DNA from: CAMDMI01 sp044379485
GTDB lineage: Bacteria > Bacteroidota > Bacteroidia > Cytophagales > Flexibacteraceae
Length of the DNA: 64,000 nt
NCBI GenBank assembly: GCA_044379485.1
Contig: JBIPOE010000004.1
Location: forward strand, 55,992-119,991
Direction: 5' to 3'
Shown: one piece after another, positions 27,941-37,058 of the stretch
Layout of the letters: every line of letters starts with the position of its first letter
Position numbering within the stretch: the stretch's first letter is position 1
Translations under genes and position numbers: made by a program
The notes under the pieces: generated by a model
What the model saw: only the letters and a program-made list of their open reading frames with translations
Told to the model about the DNA's origin: nothing
The model's database searches: none

Positions 27941-28501
27941 TCAATTCAAATTTGGATCAGTAGGAAAGTTGGAGACCATCTTATAATACGGTCCCATATC
28001 CTGAAGTAAAGTTTTCCACATAGCATCCACCTCAAGGCTAAGAATATTTTCAATCGGGCCATTATAAATCATCCAATCTTCGCGTTCCAATTCTTCCTCC
28101 AATTGCCCTTCTCCCCAACCTGTGTATCCAACCAAAAGTCTGCCATTGTCTTTCCGAAACGCATTTTCCTCTATTGCCTCTAATAAGGCTTCATAATTCC
28201 CTTGCCAGCAAATGCCATCTTTTAAGAGCACAGAATCAGGTAGGTAAGTGAGGTTGTGGATAAAAAACATACTGTTGGTTTCCACTGGGCCACCTCCAAA
28301 AAATGGAAAATGCTTTAAAGGATGATCCTTTTCATCCTCATCAAATGGATTGGCTGCAGGTTTATTTAAAATCAGGCCAAAAGAACCTTCAGCATCGTGG
28401 TGGCAAACCAAAACCACAGAGCGTCCGAAAAGAGGCTCTTGCATAAATGGCTCAGACAGCAACAGGGTGCCTGGCTTTATCCATACTTTTTCTTTTGCCA
28501 A
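27941..28501 (-). CDS. YqgE/AlgH family protein (UPF0301)
   Basis: A 186-residue cytoplasmic protein of the YqgE/AlgH family. 'IKPGTLLLSEPFMQEPLFGRSVVLVC' (abbreviated to the N-terminal 30 residues), 'GLILNKP' near residue 42, 'FFGGGPV' and 'LVGYTGWGEGQLEEEL' are the family's conserved segments. The biochemical role of the family is not settled. It precedes the two-component genes by about 80 bases on the same strand, but a functional link is not shown. Confidence 0.92.
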   Translation of the reverse strand: MAKEKVWIKPGTLLLSEPFMQEPLFGRSVVLVCHHDAEGSFGLILNKPAANPFDEDEKDHPLKHFPFFGGGPVETNSMFFIHNLTYLPDSVLLKDGICWQGNYEALLEAIEENAFRKDNGRLLVGYTGWGEGQLEEELEREDWMIYNGPIENILSLEVDAMWKTLLQDMGPYYKMVSNFPTDPNLN

Positions 28502-28718
28502 AGGATAAGCTTTTAATCAGAACAGAATGCAAGCCTAAAAACATTTTACCACATCTGAAAAAAAATAAAAAGGTATTTTATTCAAAGTAAGATTTTCTTG
28601 GACTCAATGCCAGGAAAGTATTGTTTTCAAACCCACAATTGGCTCATTTGGACTTTCAGGATTCTGACAAATATTTCATCTTTTCATATGGAATATCTGA
28701 AATATAGAAATCCTCCTC

Positions 28719-31700
28719 TTAAATCCCTTTCTGACCTTTCCTCAAAAACCTAAACCATTCCAGGGCGATATCGCTTCCTTTTGTAGGTTGGGAAATACCT
28801 GAAAGTGTAAAATACAAATCCTTTTTGCCTCGGGATGCCGAAATAGGAATAATTTGTGCCTGAAAATCAAGTCCATGAGTAGATTTTATGAGCTGTTTCC
28901 GGCCAACAACAGGTCCTTTTGCGCTATCAGTTCTGATTTCTAAAAATAATGGAATATCGCCAAAAGCCATCGCATTTACCTGAATCTGGCTTACTTCAAA
29001 AAGATCAATTTCATTGAATTTGAGGAAGGAAGTGCCATTTGTTAAACGCATAAAAAACGGAGCCTTTCCATAATTTGCCTTTTTCCAGGCTTCTTTCAGA
29101 TCGTCATAATCCACAGCATTTAATTTTGGATACCGTAAATTAATGGTCTTTTTTTCTTCAATAGATTCAATTCCGGGTGCACCTTTGTCTTTATAAATGG
29201 CTGACAATAAGATCTGATCAAGTTCGTTTAAGTTTGGTGAAACAAAACTGCCCTTGCTGGCAATTGACTTCGAACCTGTCTCTTCTTTTATGGAAAGAAT
29301 GTATGAAACCATTTTTTTTGCATCATCAAATGCCAGCTGAGGGTGAGCACTCATGGCGTGGTCTCCCCAGTTTCCAGCCCCTCCTGTGATCACTTTTTTG
29401 CCGAGAATTCCTAAACTGGATGGTTTTCCACGATATCGATTGGCAACTTCCAGATAGGATGGGCCAGCTGACCTGATTTTTTCCTGGTGACAGCTTTTGC
29501 AATCAGAGCTATTGATTAAAGACAAGCCTATGGCTTCATCTGTTTGAATCTGATGGCCCTGTGCCTGCGTAGTTTGATCCTCTGTTTGATGCAGAATATC
29601 AGAAAAAGCCTTTATTTCTGAACTTGTAATTTTTCCGTTTCGCGTACTTCCATCCTCCTTATCATCTATTTGAACTTGATAGCCTATAGTCGTGCCAGGC
29701 CAGTAAAAGGATTGATTTCCAGCCAGATCTATATTGATTTTTGGAGGATAATTGCCCACTTTTATTTGCATGGAGGTAGCGGCACTGTTTCCGGATTTAT
29801 CTGTAACGACCAGGCGGACAGTAAAAATTCCTGGCTTGGTAAAATTAAAAATGAAATCTTTTTTTCTACTGTCAACCGTTGAGGCACTGCTAATCCGCCA
29901 TTCGTACGAAAGGGAATCGTCTACATCATCATCAAACGATCCCAGGGAAGAAAAGCATACTTTTAAAGGGATGCCACCAATATTTTTATCTGCTTTTATT
30001 TTGGCAACTGGTGCATGGTTGTTGAGAGAATATTCAATTTTTGAAAGTCGGGCATCGGCATTTAGCAAAAACCAGTTTGTACCATATTCCAAAACATACA
30101 AACTACCATCGGGTCCAAGTTCCATATCGTTTGGATTTGAAAATGTGAAACGAGAAAGAATACGTTCCAATTTTGGTTTTTCTGAGGGATTTGGATCCAC
30201 TGCAAATACCCAATCACGCATCCAGTCATATACAATCAATTTTCCAAAATAGTAAGCGGGCAATTTTACGCCTTTTCCTGATTTTGAAATCCAGGGTCCG
30301 GCCATAGCTGTTCTGCCACCTTTGCCTAACTCCGGAAATAGCTCAGATTTGGCATAAGGATAATAGATCCAGGCAGGCTGTGGCAGTGGCAATTTTTGGA
30401 TTCCTGTATTTCTAGGGCTATTGTTGATAGCAGAAATTTTTGGATTTCTTATTGGCCCTGAAGGAATAGAATCGGAGAAATTTCTGTCAGAATAGGGAAT
30501 ATTATTTGCGATAAAATATGGCCAACCAAAAAATCCAGGTTTATAGGTCAGGTTTACTTCATCATGTCCTTTTGGCCCATACACGGAGTCTTTCCCAGCA
30601 TCCGGCCCAACATCTCCCCAGGCCAAACCAGTGCCATTTTCATTGACAGAAATTCTGTATGGATTTCGACAACCCATTACGTAAATTTCTGGCTTGCAGT
30701 TTTTTGTTCCAATTGGAAATAAATTTCCTTCTGGAATAGAATAAGTTCCGTTTGGTTCTGGTTTAATTCTTAGGACTTTTCCACGTAAATCATTTGTATT
30801 GGCCGAAGACTTTTGGGCATCAAATGGTCCACGGTTTTCTCTTTCATCGATTGGCCCATAACCGTCTGCTTTGTGTGGATTTGTATTGTCGCCAGTTGAT
30901 AGCCAAAGCATTCCGTTGTTGTCCACGGCAATTGAACCTGCAGAATGGCAACATTCCAATCTTTGCACAGGCACTTTCAATAATATCTTTTCTGAATTAA
31001 AGTCAATTGTCTGATCTACAATGGTAAAACGACTTAAATATTGAACACTTTCCTCGATATTGGGAGAATAGTACAAATATACCCAATGGTTTTCCTTATA
31101 GTTTTTGTCCAAAGCAATTCCTAAAAGGCCGTCCTCATATTTTGTCCAGACATCCATCTTGTGCTTTTGGCTAAATGACTGATTTTCATTGTCCCAGTAC
31201 CAGATATGTCCTTTGCGACCCACTACCCAAACGTTGCCATTTTGCTCAACAGCCATTTCCATTGGTTCATCCAGATTTCCAGCTAAAACGGTTTGCGTAA
31301 ATTTATCCTCATCCGGGATAGAAGCCGTTTTTGCTTTTCCATAATCTAAACCACTGTGATCCAAGGTCCATTCCATGGCATTATGAATCAATTGCGCAAA
31401 AACGGGATTGTCATACGTTTCATCCTTATGACCGATGGCAGTATAAAAAGATTTGCCTCCATCAAATTCCTGATACCACGCCATCGGATGATTTTCTGGA
31501 TGTTTTCCCCCCTGATAGGATTTCTCATCTATGCTCAGAATTTGTTTTGATTGTTTTGAAATCGACTCTGGAATGAAATTATACCATTCGTCTTCCAATG
31601 AAAAGCTGGCTGGTATTTTTTCTAAAAGTGCCTCACCCTCAAGGTTAACAGCATTAATTTTTGCGTTTTGAATTTCAGGATGATTTTGAAAATATGCACC

Positions 31701-32132
31701 CACCAATTTGCCATACCAGGGCCAATCATATTCCGTATCGCAAGCGGAATGAATGCCCAAAAACGAACCTCCAGCCTGGATATATCGCTCAAAAGCAACC
31801 TCCTGGCTTCTGTTTAAAACATCACCTGTTGTATTTAAAAATACAACTACATCATAATCTTTTAAGAAATGGTCCTGAAACCGCCTCGGATTGGTGCTTG
31901 TATCTACCTGAATGTCTTTGCTTTTGCCAAGTTTTTGGAAAAAATCCAGGCCCTTGGGGATGGATGTATGGTGCCAGCCTTTGGTTAAGCTGAAAATCAG
32001 TATTTTTTTTCTTTTGGACTGGTGTGAGCAATCTGAAAAAAATATCAGTAATGGCAATAGTGCCAGAAAATACAGAAGACGTTTCAAGTTAAAATGGTTA
32101 AATAGAAAAAGAAAATGTGGCCTTTCAACCAC
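28719..32132 (-). CDS. Large ThuA / glucose-sorbosone dehydrogenase-like / PKD / cytochrome c protein
   Basis: A 1137-residue exported multidomain protein. The N-terminus is hydrophobic with 'FFSDCSHQ', a possible though imperfect lipobox, so it may be a lipoprotein. Residues about 43-255 form a ThuA-like domain ('LTKGWHHTSIP', 'FLGIHSACDTEYDW'). About 275-690 is a sorbosone-dehydrogenase-type beta-propeller ('GLLGIALDKNY', 'VMGCRNPYRISVNENG'). A PKD domain follows near 705-790, a cytochrome c domain near 860-945 with 'CKSCH' and a possible Met ligand in 'HAMSAHP', and a C-terminal carbohydrate-binding-like domain near 1000-1130. It starts 8 bases after the DUF1080 gene. It probably oxidises a sugar and passes electrons to the haem; the substrate is inferred only. 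Confidence 0.88.
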   Translation of the reverse strand: MVERPHFLFLFNHFNLKRLLYFLALLPLLIFFSDCSHQSKRKKILIFSLTKGWHHTSIPKGLDFFQKLGKSKDIQVDTSTNPRRFQDHFLKDYDVVVFLNTTGDVLNRSQEVAFERYIQAGGSFLGIHSACDTEYDWPWYGKLVGAYFQNHPEIQNAKINAVNLEGEALLEKIPASFSLEDEWYNFIPESISKQSKQILSIDEKSYQGGKHPENHPMAWYQEFDGGKSFYTAIGHKDETYDNPVFAQLIHNAMEWTLDHSGLDYGKAKTASIPDEDKFTQTVLAGNLDEPMEMAVEQNGNVWVVGRKGHIWYWDNENQSFSQKHKMDVWTKYEDGLLGIALDKNYKENHWVYLYYSPNIEESVQYLSRFTIVDQTIDFNSEKILLKVPVQRLECCHSAGSIAVDNNGMLWLSTGDNTNPHKADGYGPIDERENRGPFDAQKSSANTNDLRGKVLRIKPEPNGTYSIPEGNLFPIGTKNCKPEIYVMGCRNPYRISVNENGTGLAWGDVGPDAGKDSVYGPKGHDEVNLTYKPGFFGWPYFIANNIPYSDRNFSDSIPSGPIRNPKISAINNSPRNTGIQKLPLPQPAWIYYPYAKSELFPELGKGGRTAMAGPWISKSGKGVKLPAYYFGKLIVYDWMRDWVFAVDPNPSEKPKLERILSRFTFSNPNDMELGPDGSLYVLEYGTNWFLLNADARLSKIEYSLNNHAPVAKIKADKNIGGIPLKVCFSSLGSFDDDVDDSLSYEWRISSASTVDSRKKDFIFNFTKPGIFTVRLVVTDKSGNSAATSMQIKVGNYPPKINIDLAGNQSFYWPGTTIGYQVQIDDKEDGSTRNGKITSSEIKAFSDILHQTEDQTTQAQGHQIQTDEAIGLSLINSSDCKSCHQEKIRSAGPSYLEVANRYRGKPSSLGILGKKVITGGAGNWGDHAMSAHPQLAFDDAKKMVSYILSIKEETGSKSIASKGSFVSPNLNELDQILLSAIYKDKGAPGIESIEEKKTINLRYPKLNAVDYDDLKEAWKKANYGKAPFFMRLTNGTSFLKFNEIDLFEVSQIQVNAMAFGDIPLFLEIRTDSAKGPVVGRKQLIKSTHGLDFQAQIIPISASRGKKDLYFTLSGISQPTKGSDIALEWFRFLRKGQKGI

Positions 32133-32140
32133 ATTTTATA

Positions 32141-32848
32141 TTACAATTTTTTGATCTTTATGTTTCGGAACCAAACACGATCTCCATGATCTTGCAGGCA
32201 GATTTTTCCTTTCCGAATCATCCCAAATTTAGAGTATTTGGTGAATTTACTGTTTAGCACCAGATTGTCCCATTCTGTTGTCCAAAGTTCAAATTTGGCA
32301 GTTACTTGTCCATTCAGGTAATAGTTAACTTTTCCCTGATCCACAATAATGCGAACGTGGTTCCACTCACCCACTGCTCTGGCCGAATTTACCAAAGGAA
32401 CTGCAAGGTCGTAACTGGCTCCGGCAGTATGCTTTGGAAACTTTCCATCCGGATGTCCTTCATTGTCAAGAATTTGCATTTCTGGTCCGGTTTTCCATGG
32501 TGCATCAAACTGGCCGTCTTCTGATACATTAAAAAAGATACCACTGTTGCCATTTTTAGAAATTTTCCACTCCAGATTGAGTTCAAAATTTTCATATTCT
32601 TCGTTGGTAACAATATCTCCTCCACCCTTTTCCATTAAAGTAAGCGTGCCATCTTCTACTTTCCATTGTGGATTCATGGTGGTTGGTTTTTGAAAAGCAT
32701 GCCAGCCCATTACGGTTTTTCCGTCAAAAAGTAAGGTCCAACCTTCAGCTTTTTCTTCCTTGGTTAGGTGATTGTTTTTGATTTGATAGAATGCACTAAG
32801 GCATACAACAATGCAAAGTGAAGCACCAATTTTTAATTTTTTATTCAT
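32141..32848 (-). CDS. DUF1080 (3-keto-disaccharide hydrolase domain) exported protein
   Basis: DUF1080 proteins have a concanavalin-like fold, and members are reported to cleave 3-keto-glycosides. The domain fills residues about 35-235, with 'GWTLLFDGKTVMGWHAF', 'GNSGIFFNVSE', 'PEMQILDNEGHPDG' and 'WNHVRIIV' in the usual order. A short hydrophobic N-terminus suggests export. The open frame starts at 32869, but I prefer the ATG at 32848, which places the signal peptide directly at the N-terminus (235 residues). It lies between the isomerase/epimerase and the sorbosone-dehydrogenase-like gene; the three are closely spaced and form a likely pathway. Confidence 0.88.
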   Translation of the reverse strand: MNKKLKIGASLCIVVCLSAFYQIKNNHLTKEEKAEGWTLLFDGKTVMGWHAFQKPTTMNPQWKVEDGTLTLMEKGGGDIVTNEEYENFELNLEWKISKNGNSGIFFNVSEDGQFDAPWKTGPEMQILDNEGHPDGKFPKHTAGASYDLAVPLVNSARAVGEWNHVRIIVDQGKVNYYLNGQVTAKFELWTTEWDNLVLNSKFTKYSKFGMIRKGKICLQDHGDRVWFRNIKIKKL

Positions 32849-32878
32849 TGAATTTGATTTGATAAACATTTGAAAAAA

Positions 32879-33940
32879 TCAGGAAAGTCCTAAAGTTTGT
32901 TGATTTATAGCGTTTTGTGCAGGATCAATTTTGCCAGCAAAATCATCAAAAGCCTTTTCTGTGACTTGTATGATGTGATTACTTACAAATTTTGCACCTT
33001 CCCTTGCACCTTGTTCTGATGACTTGATTGCACATTCCCACTCTATTACCGCCCAACCATCAAAATTATATTGAGATAAAAGTGAAAAGATTCGCTTAAA
33101 ATCTATTTGTCCATCACCTAAACTTCTAAACCGGCCCGGCCTTTCCAGCCAACCTGAAAAACTTCCATAAACTCCAGCCTTTCCACTTGGGTTAAACTCA
33201 GCATCTTTTACATGAAACATTTTGATCCGCTCATGGTAATATTCTATAAACTTCAAATAATCAAGACATTGAAGTACAAAATGGGAAGGATCATACAAAA
33301 TATTTGCTCTCTTATGATTACCCGTTACTTCCAGAAATCGTTCAAAAGTGACACCATCGTGAAGGTCTTCTCCAGGATGCAATTCATAGCAGAGATCTAC
33401 TCCGTGGCTGTCAGCAAAATCGAGCAAGGGCTTCCACCTTTTGCCCAGTTCTTCAAATCCCATTTCCACCAAACCTTGGGGTCTTTGTGGCCATGGATAC
33501 ATATAAGGCCAAAGCAATGAACCCGAAAAAGTAACATGCCTGTCAATTCCCAGATTTTCAGATGCTATAATTGCCCATTTCACTTGCTGATCAGCCCAGG
33601 CTTGTCGGGCTTTGGAATTGCCATGAACAGAACTTGGTGCAAAACCATCAAACTGTGTATCATAAGCAGGATGAACTGCGATTAACTGGCCTTGTAAATG
33701 TGTAGAAAGCTCAGTGATTTGCAAACCATGACTTTCTACAAGTCCCTTTATTTCTGAGGCATAGGTTTTGCTGGTGGCCAATTTTTCAAGATCCACACAT
33801 CGGCTATCCCAGCTTGGAATCTGTACGCCTTTATAGCCATGGTCGGCCATATAAGCGCAAATAGAATCTAAATTGTTAAAGGGTTTTTCATCACCCATAA
33901 ACTGGGCTAGAAAAATAGCTGGGCCTTTAATTGTTTTCAT
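32879..33940 (-). CDS. Sugar phosphate isomerase/epimerase family (TIM barrel)
   Basis: A xylose-isomerase-like TIM-barrel protein (AP endonuclease family 2 fold) of 353 residues. It has 'YKGVQIPSW', 'LCYELHPGEDLHDG' with Glu and His metal ligands, 'NILYDPSHFVLQ', 'KMFHVKDAEF' and 'WAVIEWECAIKS', which supply the acidic and His metal-binding residues expected. I chose the ATG at 33940 over 33973 because homologues normally begin with 'MKTIKGPAIF'-like sequence. No signal peptide is seen. It is followed by DUF1080 and the large dehydrogenase gene, a set common in Bacteroidota that turn over unusual or keto sugars. Confidence 0.87.
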   Translation of the reverse strand: MKTIKGPAIFLAQFMGDEKPFNNLDSICAYMADHGYKGVQIPSWDSRCVDLEKLATSKTYASEIKGLVESHGLQITELSTHLQGQLIAVHPAYDTQFDGFAPSSVHGNSKARQAWADQQVKWAIIASENLGIDRHVTFSGSLLWPYMYPWPQRPQGLVEMGFEELGKRWKPLLDFADSHGVDLCYELHPGEDLHDGVTFERFLEVTGNHKRANILYDPSHFVLQCLDYLKFIEYYHERIKMFHVKDAEFNPSGKAGVYGSFSGWLERPGRFRSLGDGQIDFKRIFSLLSQYNFDGWAVIEWECAIKSSEQGAREGAKFVSNHIIQVTEKAFDDFAGKIDPAQNAINQQTLGLS

Positions 33941-34014
33941 GTATTGATGTTTGGTTTTGGTTGGACTTTGCAAAGAAATACAAAGTCTTTAAAAATTAGA
34001 ACAGATTTGGAAAT

Positions 34015-34968
34015 TTAACTTTCCTTTAAAATATCATGCATTCGGATAATGCCCAAAGCTTTTCCAGAAACCGGGTCTAAAACAGGTGCTACATAAATCT
34101 GTTTTTTTGGATTTTCCATCAAATCAAGTACTTGCCCAAGCTTCATTTCAGGAAAGGCAGCAATGGGTTTTCTGGTCATAATTTCAGAAACCGAAATTTG
34201 TAAATTATCGTTGGCAGATAAATACTTCCGGATATCCCCATCCGTTACAAAGCCTTCAAAATCGCCATTTTCAGCAATTACACAAAGTCCGCCAAGGTTC
34301 TTTTTGGTTAGGTTAACTATCGCTTCTTTTATGGTATGGTCAGGTTTGCAAACAGGCATTTTCTCACCTTCATGCATAATGTCTGCGGCACTTAAAAGCA
34401 GATTTCTCCCCAATTGCCCAGCTGGGTGGTTGTTGGCAAAGTCGCTCTCTTTTAATCCCTTAGCCAGCATCAAGCCTGCTGCCAAAGCGTCTCCAATAAC
34501 CAGTGAAACGGTGGTGCTTGCCATGGGTGCCAGATTAAATGGACTTCCTTCTTCTTCCACAGATGCATCCAGGATGAGATCCAGATTTCCAGCCAGGTGA
34601 GTTTCCGATTTTCCAAAAATGCCAATGGTTTTAATGCCTTCGGATTTTATCTTTGGTAGCATTTTGATGAGTTCAGCAGTCGTTCCGCTTTTTGAAAGCA
34701 TAATGACCACATCGCCTCTGGCTATAATCCCAAGATCTCCATGCAGAGCTTCGTTTGAATTGATAAATACTGAAGGACTTCCCGTACTGGCGAGTGTGGC
34801 CGAAATTTTGTGTCCGATATGGCCGGATTTGCCGATGCCGGTAATTATTATTTTGCCCTTACAGTTCTTTAAAATTTCAATGGCGCATTGTAATTGCTTG
34901 CCTATTAAACCTTTCGTTCTTTGTAAGGCAGCGATCTGAATGTCAAAAACCTGAATAAGTTCTCTCAC
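34015..34968 (-). CDS. D-arabinose 5-phosphate isomerase, KpsF/GutQ family
   Basis: Converts ribulose 5-phosphate to arabinose 5-phosphate, the first step towards Kdo. The SIS domain (residues about 30-165) has 'ITGIGKSGHIGHKISATLAS' and 'LSKSGTTAEL'. Two CBS domains follow (about 200-255 and 262-317), including 'VTDGDIRKYL'. The length of 317 residues is typical. It lies 4 bases after kdsA, the enzyme that uses its product, so the assignment to Kdo synthesis is strong. Confidence 0.94.
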   Translation of the reverse strand: MRELIQVFDIQIAALQRTKGLIGKQLQCAIEILKNCKGKIIITGIGKSGHIGHKISATLASTGSPSVFINSNEALHGDLGIIARGDVVIMLSKSGTTAELIKMLPKIKSEGIKTIGIFGKSETHLAGNLDLILDASVEEEGSPFNLAPMASTTVSLVIGDALAAGLMLAKGLKESDFANNHPAGQLGRNLLLSAADIMHEGEKMPVCKPDHTIKEAIVNLTKKNLGGLCVIAENGDFEGFVTDGDIRKYLSANDNLQISVSEIMTRKPIAAFPEMKLGQVLDLMENPKKQIYVAPVLDPVSGKALGIIRMHDILKES

Positions 34969-34972
34969 TTTT

Positions 34973-35755
34973 TTATGCTAAAATTTTAATCAGGAGTGCC
35001 TCTAAATCATCCAGATAAAGCATATTTGGTCCATCACTTGGTGCAGAATCAGGATCCGGATGCACTTCAAGAAAATATCCGTTTGCGCCAAAAGCCTTCG
35101 CTGCCAAAGCCATAGCAGGGACAAATTCGCGGTTGCCAGTGGTTTTTCCGCCTCCGCCGCCTGGCCTTTGTACAGAATGCGTACAATCCATAACCACTGG
35201 ATAACCAAATTGGGCCATATCAGGAAGATTCCTAAAGTCAACCACAAGGTTGTTATAGCCAAACATAGTTCCTCTTTCTGTTAACCAAATGTTTTGATTT
35301 CCCGTTGATAAGACTTTGTCAACCGGGTATTTCATATCCTGTCCGGAAAGAAACTGGGCCTTTTTGATGTTTACAATTTTGCCTGTTTTTCCGGCGGCAA
35401 CCAATAAATCAGTTTGACGGCAAAGGAAGGCTGGTATTTGAAGCACATCCACATATTTTGCAGCGATTTCAGCCTGGTAGCTTTCATGAATATCAGTCAA
35501 TACCGGAAAACCGAAATCGGTTTTGATTTGGGCCAACATTTCCAGCCCTTTTTCCATGCCAAGCCCACGAAAGCCACTTACAGAAGTCCGGTTGGCTTTG
35601 TCGTAAGAGGCTTTGAAATAGATACTAATGTCATACTTAGTCTGAAGAGTTTTTAATTTTTTGGCTACAGTTTCCAGCAAAGCCCAGGACTCTATGACAC
35701 AGGGTCCAAGGATAAAAAAAGGTTTTTTAGGATCTCCAATGGAATTCAAATTCAT
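34973..35755 (-). CDS. kdsA: 3-deoxy-8-phosphooctulonate synthase
   Basis: KdsA condenses arabinose 5-phosphate with phosphoenolpyruvate to give Kdo 8-phosphate for the LPS core. Signature segments are 'FILGPCVIES' near residue 14, 'FKASYDKANRTS', 'LQIPAFLCRQTDLLV' and 'DCTHSVQRPGG'. Its length of 260 residues is slightly shorter than the usual 270-284. It is packed with kpsF, and the PrsW-like gene lies 38 bases upstream on the same strand. Confidence 0.96.
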   Translation of the reverse strand: MNLNSIGDPKKPFFILGPCVIESWALLETVAKKLKTLQTKYDISIYFKASYDKANRTSVSGFRGLGMEKGLEMLAQIKTDFGFPVLTDIHESYQAEIAAKYVDVLQIPAFLCRQTDLLVAAGKTGKIVNIKKAQFLSGQDMKYPVDKVLSTGNQNIWLTERGTMFGYNNLVVDFRNLPDMAQFGYPVVMDCTHSVQRPGGGGGKTTGNREFVPAMALAAKAFGANGYFLEVHPDPDSAPSDGPNMLYLDDLEALLIKILA

Positions 35756-35793
35756 ACGGTAAATAAAGTGGATTTCAAGAGGAAAAGTCCAAA

Positions 35794-36681
35794 TTATATC
35801 TTGGTGGTCTTTTTTTCCAAAACAAATTTAGAGAGTTTGCCTGGCAACAAGAAAATCAAAGTGCCTGATAGTATGATGTTTCCAAATAGAAACGCAAAGG
35901 CTTCTTCCATTCCTTTTTCTATTGCAATGGCAAAAAAGGCAAAAACAAAAACGGAAATCAGGCCTCTTAAAAGCCATATAAAGGCAAGTTGAATTTTGCT
36001 GGAATGCACCTGATCAAAGAAGGGCGAAAAGTTCAAGGCCGTATTCATCATATTTCGCAGCATAATTACCAGAAAATAGGCAAGTAAAACAAAGAAGATA
36101 AACAGACCATCTGAGCTTATAAAAAAGTCGAAAAGGCCATGTAAAACAATTGCTATAAAACCGAATAAAAAAATATTAACCCACTGATTACCAGTTCCAA
36201 ACATTTGCTTCCGTATAAAACCATAAGCAAAGCAACAGGTAAACGAAAGGTGCCCAACCACTGAAATATAGGCACGTTTGTCAATAATTTCACTGCCATG
36301 CTCGTTGAAATAGGAAATATTTTCCAGAGTGGCAAAACCCAATGCACTGCACATAGCAAATTTTAGAAAATCGTAAGGTTCATCAATTTCTTTGGTAATA
36401 GAGAGCATGATAAACAAGGGAATAATTTTTACAACTTCCTCTAAAAGCCCAACCCGAAAAATATAAAACAGCAAATCATGAATAGGATCGCCGTTTGTTT
36501 GAATATCTCTGATGACAGGAAGTGAAATGACAATCATTAAAAAAAATGTAAAAAGAGCACCAAGACTCGTTGCCATAATGGAGTACTTCCATTTTTCCGG
36601 TTCAAAAACATCCAGACGGCGAAGGAATTCCAGCCAAACTCCACAAATCAATAATGCGCCAAGAATTCCAAATATGTTCAT
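35794..36681 (-). CDS. PrsW-like intramembrane metalloprotease (CPBP/PrsW superfamily)
   Basis: A 295-residue polytopic membrane protein with about eight helices. The family's motifs are visible in order: 'LLEEVVKI' (EExxK), 'GFATLENISYF' (FxxxEN), 'VGHLSFTC' and 'LHGLFDF' (HxxxD), which together form the putative zinc site. PrsW of Bacillus cleaves an anti-sigma factor; here no sigma or anti-sigma gene is adjacent. It heads the kdsA-kpsF run, so a role in envelope control is possible but not shown. Confidence 0.85.
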   Translation of the reverse strand: MNIFGILGALLICGVWLEFLRRLDVFEPEKWKYSIMATSLGALFTFFLMIVISLPVIRDIQTNGDPIHDLLFYIFRVGLLEEVVKIIPLFIMLSITKEIDEPYDFLKFAMCSALGFATLENISYFNEHGSEIIDKRAYISVVGHLSFTCCFAYGFIRKQMFGTGNQWVNIFLFGFIAIVLHGLFDFFISSDGLFIFFVLLAYFLVIMLRNMMNTALNFSPFFDQVHSSKIQLAFIWLLRGLISVFVFAFFAIAIEKGMEEAFAFLFGNIILSGTLIFLLPGKLSKFVLEKKTTKI

Positions 36682-37058
36682 AGTGAGACTCTTAAAAAAT
36701 TAGATTCAAATCAACAATTTGTTTTTTGAAAGGCAAGAAATATAAAAATAACCGTAATCCAGTTTTTTCTATTTTTGACACAAACAACTAATATCCGTAC
36801 CATTATTTGAGAATTTAACTTTGAAGACATCACTTTATAAAATCCAGAATCAGGCATTGAAATTGATGGATTTAAATATAAATAATCGTAATTCAATTAG
36901 TTGTTTAAGTTTTTCATTGTGAATTTAAAAGTAAAATCAGAATTCTACTATTTTACTTTAGTGGCGTTAAGGTAAAACAAGAAAATTTTTATTTTACTTT
37001 GTTGCTCTAAAAAAGAAAAGTTTAATAAAATGTTGAAATCAACAAAACAAGTTTAAAA
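36682..37058. other. AT-rich divergent intergenic region
   Basis: About 377 bases between the divergent PrsW-like and Fic genes. It should hold both promoters. The right part contains the TTTTAC repeats listed separately. A 61-codon frame on the minus strand looks accidental. Confidence 0.5.
36927..37000 (+). promoter_or_regulatory. Operator-like array of TTTTAC inverted repeats upstream of fic
   Basis: AAAAGTAAAAT (36927-36937) and ATTTTACTTTA (36950-36960) form an inverted repeat around a 12-base centre. A second, looser pair is GGTAAAAC (36971-36978) and ATTTTACTTT (36991-37000). Four half-sites of one motif within 75 bases, 59 bases before the fic start, look like a dimeric regulator's operator. 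The Fic protein's own C-terminal winged helix is a candidate binder (inference). Confidence 0.5.

Noticed and set aside
31331..31993. Plus-strand frames opposite the ThuA/dehydrogenase gene
   Set aside because: Antisense to strongly conserved domain sequence, with no start context.
36711..36896. 61-codon minus-strand frame upstream of the PrsW-like gene
   Set aside because: AT-rich, no recognisable pattern, and it covers the likely promoter region.
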